Source: Candidatus Bathyarchaeota archaeon JdFR-04
GTDB lineage: Archaea > Thermoproteota > Bathyarchaeia > Bathyarchaeales > UBA233
Assembly: GCA_002010925.1 (NCBI GenBank)
Contig: MTLR01000195.1
Location: 1 to 5,023, forward strand
Length of the DNA: 5,023 nt
Reading direction: 5' to 3'
In this document: in pieces, positions 1-4,799 of the stretch
How the letters are laid out: each line of letters starts with the position of its first letter
Position numbering within the stretch: position 1 is the first letter of the stretch
Notes under the pieces: generated by a model
The model's database searches: none
The model's input: only the letters and a program-made list of their open reading frames with translations
What the model was told of the DNA's origin: nothing
Translations under genes and position numbers: made by a program

Positions 1-279
1 ATAATTGAAAGTTGCGGAGAAAAAGCTTCTATGGTGATCCTTGAAGGTTTCCGCAGTTTAGTTGGGCGAAACGTAAACATACCTAAAATAGTGGCAGTTA
101 AATCCGTAGATGAAGTTACTTTCGCGCTTAAATCTTACAGGCCAATAATTGCTTTCACAGGAAAACTAGAAAATGGAAACATTAAAACTTCAATACCATA
201 CATAAACATTTCAAAAGAACCAAGAAAACTTGCAGATTTGGTGGAAAAACATATTGGAAAAGGAAAAAATTGTAGTTAA
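1..279 (+). CDS. mobB: MobB-like molybdopterin-guanine dinucleotide biosynthesis protein, C-terminal part (5' end outside window)
   Basis: The reading frame is already open at base 1, so the N-terminal part, where the P-loop GTP-binding site would lie, is missing from the window. The visible 92 residues carry the pattern typical of the second half of MobB proteins: a hydrophobic strand ending in an acidic/glycine motif (MVILEGFRSL, Walker-B-like), then IPKIVAVKS with a following Asp, then a short strand (RPIIAFTG) and a C-terminal helix (KLADLVEKHI). MobB proteins bind GTP and assist attachment of GMP to molybdopterin for molybdenum or tungsten enzymes in the cytoplasm. The ATG at position 31 is internal to the EGF-motif region and is not the real start. 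The gene overlaps the next small gene, which suggests translational coupling. Assignment is by motif recognition only; another small P-loop GTPase family remains possible. Confidence 0.6.
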   Translation: MIESCGEKASMVILEGFRSLVGRNVNIPKIVAVKSVDEVTFALKSYRPIIAFTGKLENGNIKTSIPYINISKEPRKLADLVEKHIGKGKNCS

Positions 280-421
280 AATTGATGGTCAAAAACTGCC
301 TTTAAACCCCTTTGTTAGAAAAATTATTCACCGAACAGTTATAGCTATGGTTTCTACCCTGAAAAAGGTTGAGATTTCAGGTCAAGAAAGTGTTGAGATA
401 ATTATAAGGAAGGAAAGCTAA
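254..421 (+). CDS. Small conserved-looking protein overlapping the mobB-like gene
   Basis: This is a 55-residue protein if it starts at TTG 254, preceded at good distance by GGTGG (240-244). An ATG at 230 in the same frame would add eight residues but has no visible ribosome binding site. The protein is compact and soluble, with strand-helix-strand character: a KIVVKIDGQKLPLNPFV beginning, a central helix (RKIIHRTVIAMVSTLKKV) and a final strand (SVEIIIRKES). I have an impression of similar short archaeal proteins with an LNPFV motif followed by a helix containing SLK, but I cannot name a family or function. It overlaps the end of the mobB-like gene by 26 nt (or 50 nt with the ATG), so the two are almost certainly one transcription unit. 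That suggests, without proving it, a role near molybdenum-cofactor metabolism. Confidence 0.65.
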   Translation: MEKEKIVVKIDGQKLPLNPFVRKIIHRTVIAMVSTLKKVEISGQESVEIIIRKES

Positions 422-439
422 GAAAGAGGTAAAGGGGTT

Positions 440-559
440 AAGCTGGCTTCAAACTGCGGGGTTTGGAGAATTCGGCTTAGAGGGAGAAAGGAGAATCCAA
501 TAAACCGAAAAACCAGAAGGGAGTATTTCTCCAAAACCTTTCCGCTTCAAAGCCAGCTT
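440..559. repeat. Long imperfect hairpin between convergent gene ends (possible terminator or structured RNA)
   Basis: The arms pair in three blocks. Bases 440-449 (AAGCTGGCTT) pair with 550-559. Bases 456-459 (GCGG) pair with 542-545. Bases 460-470 (GGTTTGGAGAA) pair with 527-538 with one bulged A. This gives about 25 base pairs with two asymmetric internal loops. Inside the apical part, TTCGG (471-475) can pair with CCGAA (505-509). The hairpin fills most of the 149-nt gap between the end of the small + gene (421) and the end of cdvC (571), so it lies in the 3' UTR of both transcripts. It could terminate or protect mRNA 3' ends, be a stable RNA, or be a small inverted-repeat element. I see no tRNA, box C/D or box H/ACA hallmark. 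Confidence 0.6.
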
Positions 560-570
560 TCACCCTCACT

Positions 571-1761
571 TTACAATGCTTTGAAAGCCTCGAACCAACG
601 GTTATAAGAGGCAAGCATATTCAGCGACACGCTGGGTTTCCGTTCCTCAAGAATCTGACGGAAATCACTCATGGTCAAGGGACGGGGCTTTGCCAATTTG
701 TTCTTTGCTTGTCCCGACTCGAAGAACTCTCCAATAACCTTCAAATGCGCTGATTGACAGGTGTCACGTATGTCGCTCCCAGAAAAGCCTTCTGAAAGTC
801 TAGCCAACTCATGCAAGTCAACGTCCGGAGCTAGACTTAAGTTGCTTGTGTAAAGCTTAAACATTTGTAAACGGGCATGATGATCAGGAAGCGGGACAAG
901 AATACGCTTCTGGAAACGTCTAATGAAAGGCCAGTCTAAATCCCAAGGTTTATTTGTGGCACCGATAACATAAACATGAAGTTTTTTACCTTTATCAAGG
1001 ATGCCGTCCATTTCCTTTAAAAACTGATTTCGGACTCGAACTTCGCCTCCTACCTCGCTAGAGTGTCTACCCATCAAAGAATCCAGTTCGTCAACGAATA
1101 CGATGGCTGGCTTCCCGTTTGAAGCAGCCTTCCTAGCAGAGCGGAAAAGCTTAGCAACATTCCTTTCCGCTTCGCCTAGCCACTTAGACATTACGGAGGC
1201 AGCGTCCACCGACAAGAAAAGAGCATCAATTTCTGTGGCAACGGCCGCTGCTAGCAGGGTTTTTCCACACCCCGGGGGCCCAAAGAGGAGAATTCCTCTT
1301 GGCCATCCTAGGGGAAATAGGTCCGGTCTTTGAACCGGGTAGACTATGGCTTCTTTTATCGCTTTTTTGGCTGCTTCAAGCCCTACTACTTCCTCCCATC
1401 TAACGTTAGGCTTCTCCTTGACTATAAGTTCATCATAGCTTGCCTTTCCAGCTGATGTGGTTTTACCAGTTTCCGTGGAGTCTGTTTTTTCAGTTTCAGG
1501 TTGGGTTTCGGTTTCATCATGTGCTACAGGGGTGATTCCAGCGTTTTGCAATATTCTTATTCGTTCTTGGTATGCCATTGCACGTTGGATGTAAACCTTG
1601 TTTAGGCTGTATTCTGGATATAGCTGGACAAGTTTCAGGAGGTTTTCTATGGCTTTCTGATACATAGTTATTGCCATTCCTTTAGCTCCTTGTTTGTCTA
1701 AGCGAACAGCCTCCAAGGCGTAATTAGTTGCAAGTTTCTCCAGTTCTTGAGATGCGCTCAT
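571..1761 (-). CDS. cdvC: CdvC, Vps4-like AAA ATPase of the ESCRT cell-division machinery
   Basis: A 396-residue protein of normal length for CdvC/Vps4. Residues 1-75 are a three-helix MIT domain. Residues 76-108 are a Thr/Glu-rich flexible linker. The AAA ATPase core (about 118-345) has Walker A GPPGCGKT (161-168), Walker B VFVDE (221-225), pore-loop KWL (193-195), sensor-1 N270 in GATNKP, and the arginine pair R281/R282 of the second region of homology. The C-terminus (MSDF...ERKPSVS...YNRWFEAF, 364-393) is Vps4-like. No catalytic residue is missing. The family forms hexamers that disassemble ESCRT-III polymers using ATP, and the MIT domain binds MIM2 motifs such as those in the two upstream ESCRT-III genes. 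The ATG at 1761 is preceded by AAGGTGA, which overlaps the cdvB stop. The 7-nt gap to cdvB implies co-transcription and translational coupling. Confidence 0.95.
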   Translation of the reverse strand: MSASQELEKLATNYALEAVRLDKQGAKGMAITMYQKAIENLLKLVQLYPEYSLNKVYIQRAMAYQERIRILQNAGITPVAHDETETQPETEKTDSTETGKTTSAGKASYDELIVKEKPNVRWEEVVGLEAAKKAIKEAIVYPVQRPDLFPLGWPRGILLFGPPGCGKTLLAAAVATEIDALFLSVDAASVMSKWLGEAERNVAKLFRSARKAASNGKPAIVFVDELDSLMGRHSSEVGGEVRVRNQFLKEMDGILDKGKKLHVYVIGATNKPWDLDWPFIRRFQKRILVPLPDHHARLQMFKLYTSNLSLAPDVDLHELARLSEGFSGSDIRDTCQSAHLKVIGEFFESGQAKNKLAKPRPLTMSDFRQILEERKPSVSLNMLASYNRWFEAFKAL

Positions 1762-1768
1762 AGACGTT

Positions 1769-2668
1769 TCACCTTTTGATCAGAATTTTCCCTTTCTCAC
1801 CTAAACTTTTCAGGGCATTTTTAATCTCATCGTATGGAATATTTAGTTCATGTGAACATTTGACAAGGTCAATCTGACCTTTACGTTTTTTAACATATTC
1901 GAACACAACATCTTCCAACGGAGCGTGTTCAATGGTTAAGGATACTTTCTGGACTTCTAAATCCTTGAAAGAAAAGAGGGATTTCTGGGAAAGTTCTCCC
2001 CCTTCAGTTATTTCGGTTTGTTGTCCAACCGACTGGGAGCAAACAGCTGCTAGGGCGACCATGCGTTTAACTTCTCCGGTCTGCACGGCGTCTTTTTCGG
2101 ATGTCGGTAGCGAAGCGGGCGGTTCGGGAAGCTTTTCAGCTACTTGTTCCTCGAGAAAGTTTGAAACTTCTTTGAGGATCTCTTCTCCAGCGGGAGTTTT
2201 GAGGTTAACTGGTATAAGTGACTCGTCTGCTGTCATTTTAGTAACAGTGAGAGTTTCGGCTATTGTATCATTCACCTTACTTAGGGCTGTAGAAACTTCG
2301 GGAAGCACTTCATAGAGTTCTCGTGAAATCCTCTGGAGGATTTGCACAACAGGTTTTAGGTCGAATATTACGTCGCTTAATTCATGGATGGTTTCAAGCC
2401 TTAATATGACACGTTCGATTGATATTTCAACGTTGTTTAGGAAGGTGAGCAGTTTTCTTACTTCAGCGAGTTCATTGGCGCAAATTGCCGCCCTTTCTCG
2501 TTGTTTGTTTTTTAACGCGTGGACGCATGTTCGGAACAGCTTTTTGTCGCGTTCCTTAAGCCTAAAGCTTGCTTGACGAATTTTTCGGTGCTGAATTCTT
2601 AGGGTTCTTATTGATTTTGAGATTGTTTCCCGTAGTGGTGGAGGGTGAGGACGCAGAAAGTTCCTGAT
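1769..2668 (-). CDS. cdvB: CdvB, ESCRT-III division protein with C-terminal winged helix; non-canonical start
   Basis: The recognisable protein extends well upstream of the first usable GTG (2347): the frame is open back to TAG 2689-2687 and encodes an ESCRT-III core that aligns with the paralogue at 3497-4165. Shared landmarks are RPHPPPLRETI versus RPPGPLKPRLD, CANELAEVRK versus FANELAEIRK, and VILRLETIHELSDV versus IVLRLRTVSELGDI. The open stretch has no in-frame ATG, GTG or TTG. I place the start at ATC 2668 because GGAGG lies 8 nt upstream; this gives 299 residues, but CTG 2656 is an alternative. Residues about 6-145 are ESCRT-III helices. KLPEPPASLP (179-188) is a MIM2-like motif for the CdvC MIT domain. 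Residues 246-299 form a winged helix, the family's CdvA-binding module. It lies about 38 nt after cdvA and 7 nt before cdvC. The identity is firm; the exact start is not. Confidence 0.85.
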   Translation of the reverse strand: MRNFLRPHPPPLRETISKSIRTLRIQHRKIRQASFRLKERDKKLFRTCVHALKNKQRERAAICANELAEVRKLLTFLNNVEISIERVILRLETIHELSDVIFDLKPVVQILQRISRELYEVLPEVSTALSKVNDTIAETLTVTKMTADESLIPVNLKTPAGEEILKEVSNFLEEQVAEKLPEPPASLPTSEKDAVQTGEVKRMVALAAVCSQSVGQQTEITEGGELSQKSLFSFKDLEVQKVSLTIEHAPLEDVVFEYVKKRKGQIDLVKCSHELNIPYDEIKNALKSLGEKGKILIKR

Positions 2669-2706
2669 GTTTCTTCCCTCCGCCCGCTACGCGTTAAGCA
2701 GCTTTG

Positions 2707-3477
2707 TTAACCTTCGCCTTCTTCGGGGTTTTGCACGTAAACTATTACTGGCGGCTCAGGCAAGGTTGGTGAAGACGGGGGAGCAGGGGCTTCTTGGGAA
2801 GATTCCTCCTCCACGACGGCAGTGGCTGTAACCGTTTCAGCTGCTTCAACCGTTTCCTGTGGTTTAGGTTCTTCTCCTAACATGATGTTGGAGAGCTTGT
2901 TCTTGAGGGCTTCTAGTTCATTTTTCTCAGAGTTAGCACGTTTCAGGCATTCTTGGATGATGTTGAAAGCTGTTTGGTAAGCGTTTTCCTCTATTTTCCC
3001 AATTTCATGTTCAATCTCCAAGTTTACCAGTGCATAGTTCAGTTCTTGGATCTCATTGGTACATCGGTTTATTTGTTCATCTATTTTTTCAATGGTTGCC
3101 TGGGCTTCAGACTTAAGTTGGTTCAAAACTCCTTCGAAGCTTTCATGAAGCTCTTTATACATGTCCGGAGGGATTTTGCCTTTGTCGCTTAATTCCTTTA
3201 ACGCTTGGTCTTTTCGCCATATGAGTGGAATTTCGTTGCAGAGAGCGTTGGCTCTAACCCTAACAGGGGACAGGAGGGTTACATCGTATTCGTTTATCTT
3301 AACATGATCTAAGGGGTATTTAACGAATCTCCCGTCGTTTTGGCGGATGAAAATAGCGTTGAATTGACCGTTAGGACTTACGCCGAAATAGGCTACCTTC
3401 CCAATTACCCGGTCGTATTCATCCTTAACTTCCTTACCTATTGAAGGAAAAAGATTGGGGTTTGTAGCATTTTCCAA
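2707..3477 (-). CDS. cdvA: CdvA, PRC-barrel/coiled-coil cell-division protein
   Basis: A 256-residue protein with CdvA architecture. Residues 11-75 form a PRC-barrel-like beta domain (IGKEVKDEYDRVIGKVAYFG... then FVKYPLDHVK). Residues 85-200 are a charged, helical coiled coil. Residues 201-236 are a disordered Glu/Ala/Pro linker. The tail (237-256) contains LPEPP followed by the strand-like VIVYVQ and an acidic end. CdvA is the early TACK division protein that binds DNA and membrane and recruits CdvB; in Sulfolobus its C-terminal peptide adds a strand to the CdvB winged helix, and the VIVYVQ segment fits that role. The start is TTG 3477, the first usable codon after an in-frame TGA three codons upstream; GGAGGG lies 10 nt before it. 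An ATG directly abutting that motif (3487) is out of frame and leads to a stop after 17 codons. The gene begins 19 nt after the upstream ESCRT-III gene. Confidence 0.9.
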   Translation of the reverse strand: MENATNPNLFPSIGKEVKDEYDRVIGKVAYFGVSPNGQFNAIFIRQNDGRFVKYPLDHVKINEYDVTLLSPVRVRANALCNEIPLIWRKDQALKELSDKGKIPPDMYKELHESFEGVLNQLKSEAQATIEKIDEQINRCTNEIQELNYALVNLEIEHEIGKIEENAYQTAFNIIQECLKRANSEKNELEALKNKLSNIMLGEEPKPQETVEAAETVTATAVVEEESSQEAPAPPSSPTLPEPPVIVYVQNPEEGEG

Positions 3478-3496
3478 TTTGGCTCATCCCTCCTTT

Positions 3497-4165
3497 TCAC
3501 GGTGTTTGAGTTTGGGTTTGAGTTTTCTCGCCGATAGGTTGTGATGGAATTCCAGCAGGTAGTTCTGGAAACTTTTCCTTAATTTTCTGTTCCGCAACCA
3601 TGGCGGCTTCGTTAAGAATCTTCTGGGCGTCCTCGTTGGCGGCTTCAAAGTTCAATGTTAAGCCAGTACTTTGTCCAGCGTCGATTATTATTCCGCTTAG
3701 TAGGTTTCCTATCTGCCCCAGCTCCCTTTCCGCTTCTGGGAACACACTTGCCATTCCCGACTTTACGCTTCTTAGGACACTCACAGCCGGAGCTAAAGTG
3801 GTGACTATGTCGCCCAGTTCAGAAACCGTTCTGAGCCTAAGGACTATCTGTTCCAGTGCAAGCCTAGCGTGCATTATCATTTTTTCCATTTTTCTTATTT
3901 CAGCCAGCTCGTTAGCGAATACATTTGCCCTAGCCATGTCATGCTTAGTGTAGGCGTCCACTATCCTAGCGAATATGGAGCGGTCACGTTGGCTAAATCT
4001 CTCGCTTGCTTGGTCTAATCTCTGAATCTGCAATTCTAATCGTCGGATAGCCATATCTAAACGCGGCTTTAATGGTCCTGGCGGCCGCACAGCTTCTTTG
4101 ATTTTGGCGGTGAAAGGCTGTTGATAGGGGCTACTTTCCCATTTTTTTGCGAATCTTTCAGACAA
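3497..4165 (-). CDS. ESCRT-III family protein, CdvB paralogue without winged helix (CdvB1/B2-like)
   Basis: The start is best placed at TTG 4165, preceded by GGAGGT with 6 nt spacing, giving 222 residues that begin MSERFAKKW. Upstream in-frame ATGs (up to 4291) would add 42 residues unlike ESCRT-III and would run through the promoter. Residues 1-26 are basic/aromatic. The ESCRT-III core starts at RPPGPLKPRLD (27-37) and continues through long charged helices with FANELAEIRKM (83-93) and LRTVSELGD (111-119), ending near 160. The C-terminal tail has a MIM2-like FPELPAGIP (199-207), expected to bind the MIT domain of CdvC, and a short Thr-Gln repeat at the end. No winged helix is present, so it resembles the CdvB1/CdvB2 class that acts as constricting filaments rather than the CdvA-recruited CdvB. 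It is the first gene of the four-gene operon and carries the operon promoter. Confidence 0.88.
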   Translation of the reverse strand: MSERFAKKWESSPYQQPFTAKIKEAVRPPGPLKPRLDMAIRRLELQIQRLDQASERFSQRDRSIFARIVDAYTKHDMARANVFANELAEIRKMEKMIMHARLALEQIVLRLRTVSELGDIVTTLAPAVSVLRSVKSGMASVFPEAERELGQIGNLLSGIIIDAGQSTGLTLNFEAANEDAQKILNEAAMVAEQKIKEKFPELPAGIPSQPIGEKTQTQTQTP

Positions 4166-4200
4166 CTTTATACCTCCACAAGTAGGGAAGCGCACGAGAA

Positions 4201-4227
4201 TTTTATGCATTGTTAATACGCATAAAA
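4201..4227. promoter_or_regulatory. 8-bp inverted repeat at the expected start of the cdv operon mRNA (operator candidate)
   Basis: TTTTATGC (4201-4208) and GCATAAAA (4220-4227) are perfect inverted copies separated by 11 nt, so the arm centres are 19 nt apart, close to two helical turns. The dyad lies just downstream of a TATA-like sequence (4236-4241) on the minus strand, around where transcription of the cdv operon should begin, and 35 nt before the first start codon. That is a typical place for a dimeric repressor to block transcription. A 5' UTR hairpin is also possible. No binding protein can be named. Confidence 0.45.
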
Positions 4228-4230
4228 CAT

Positions 4231-4246
4231 CTACGTATATATGTAG
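4231..4246 (-). promoter_or_regulatory. Probable TATA element of the cdv operon within a near-perfect palindrome
   Basis: On the minus strand the sequence reads CTACATATATACGTAG, which contains TATATA. It would place transcription initiation near 4210-4215 and give a 5' leader of roughly 45-50 nt that includes the GGAGGT ribosome binding site. The 16-nt block is a palindrome with 7 of 8 positions matching. It is the best TATA match in the divergent region for this direction, although AT-rich alternatives exist (for example around 4222-4228 or 4278-4284). Confidence 0.4.
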
Positions 4247-4324
4247 CAATAATGTGTTGTTCGCGGATTTTTCGAGCTTTAAACTTGACAATAAAAGAAA
4301 TGCTACGTTTTTTCTCGGAAATAG

Positions 4325-4336
4325 ACATAATTATGT
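4325..4336. promoter_or_regulatory. 12-bp perfect palindrome in the divergent promoter region
   Basis: ACATAATTATGT is a perfect 12-bp palindrome, upstream of the TATA-like element of the small membrane protein gene (4391) and about 160 nt upstream of the first cdv gene. It could be a regulator site or an AT-rich chance palindrome. Only position and symmetry support it. Confidence 0.25.
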
Positions 4337-4344
4337 AAGTTAGA

Positions 4345-4352
4345 CTAAAAAG
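4345..4352 (+). promoter_or_regulatory. TATA-like element for the small membrane protein gene
   Basis: CTAAAAAG lies 39-46 nt upstream of ATG 4391. Archaeal spacing would put the mRNA start near 4372-4376, leaving a leader of about 15-20 nt that just includes the GGTGA ribosome binding site at 4380-4384. The match to a TATA box is only fair. Confidence 0.3.
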
Positions 4353-4390
4353 CTCCACGCATTATAGGTCTACGCAGTAGGTGAGAACAA

Positions 4391-4609
4391 ATGTCTGAAA
4401 GATTAAAGGTGTTCATAATAATAGCTATGTTCGGATTCGTAGCAGGAGTTATAGCGGACCTTACAGCCGAATACGTAATTCCCGCCTTACTGAATATACT
4501 TCCGACATTCCTGCAGGCACGAACCCTGCTTTCAGGGATAGCTGGAGCCTTGCTAACGGTAGCGCTGGTCAGTGTCTGGGCATACATAACCGGAACCCAA
4601 GAGTTCTAA
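4391..4609 (+). CDS. Small membrane protein with two predicted transmembrane helices, divergent from the cdv operon
   Basis: I do not recognise this 72-residue protein. GGTGA (4380-4384) stands 6 nt before the ATG, which supports translation. The protein begins MSERLK, followed by a hydrophobic helix (about 7-22, VFIIIAMFGFVAGVIA), an acidic turn (D23, E27), a semi-hydrophobic middle (28-43) and a second hydrophobic helix (about 46-66). The C-terminus is short and polar. Both helices have small-residue positions (G, A) that could allow helix packing or oligomerisation. The gene shares a 225-nt intergenic region with the cdv operon, facing away from it, so common control is possible. A role as a membrane partner of the division machinery is a guess from context. 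No signal peptide cleavage site is evident. Confidence 0.75.
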   Translation: MSERLKVFIIIAMFGFVAGVIADLTAEYVIPALLNILPTFLQARTLLSGIAGALLTVALVSVWAYITGTQEF

Positions 4610-4799
4610 CAATCCCCTAATCCTTTCTTCCAAGGTCCGATAAATTTATTCTTAAAAAGCCCTTTTACCCCTAAATTATTTTAGGACTCAGTTGCGGAAA
4701 AACCAATCATCCGCCTGATCATCGTACCTCGATTTCTTCATCGTCCAGTACAAAGAAGAAAGAGAGAATTATAAAAGGGTTGACGTAAAATAGGTTTTT
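4610..4799. other. Non-coding gap with short AT-rich inverted repeats
   Basis: This 190-nt gap between the membrane protein gene and the amidotransferase gene contains a 10-bp palindrome (ATAAATTTAT, 4640-4649) and a perfect 6-bp inverted repeat, CCTAAA/TTTAGG, with a TTAT loop (4670-4685). T-rich stretches around 4641-4666 could end the upstream transcript. On the minus strand a 17-codon open frame (4741-4688) is visible but unsupported. The downstream end carries the amidotransferase promoter. Confidence 0.5.
4769..4777 (+). promoter_or_regulatory. TATA element of the amidotransferase gene, leaderless spacing
   Basis: TTATAAAAG is a strong archaeal TATA match preceded by purine-rich GAGAGAA, a BRE-like context. 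Its centre lies about 27 nt before the ATG at 4800, so transcription should begin at or next to the start codon. No ribosome binding site precedes the ATG (the sequence is T-rich), which fits a leaderless mRNA. Confidence 0.6.

Noticed and set aside
422..570. tRNA, RNase P, SRP, box C/D or box H/ACA RNA in the hairpin gap
   Set aside because: No T-loop consensus, no RNase P or SRP core motifs, no RUGAUGA/CUGA boxes and no ACA tail after the stem on either strand.
1932..2315. 127-codon open frame on the + strand opposite cdvB
   Set aside because: Antisense shadow of cdvB: Ser/Thr-rich low-information translation, no ribosome binding site, no domain.
1769..2347. cdvB as a 192-residue protein starting at GTG 2347
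   Set aside because: This would remove most of the ESCRT-III core helices, which are plainly encoded upstream in the same frame, and the GTG lies in the middle of a conserved helix.
3600..3953. 117-codon open frame on the + strand opposite the ESCRT-III paralogue
   Set aside because: Antisense shadow; the sense frame has clear family motifs and the antisense product has none.
4166..4291. Longer N-terminus for the ESCRT-III paralogue (start at 4291 or other upstream codons)
   Set aside because: The extra 42 residues do not resemble ESCRT-III, would cover the TATA element and dyads, and lack a ribosome binding site, whereas TTG 4165 has GGAGGT 6 nt upstream.
4345..4587. 80-codon minus-strand frame opposite the small membrane protein
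   Set aside because: Antisense shadow; the + strand frame has a well-placed ribosome binding site and a coherent two-helix membrane pattern.
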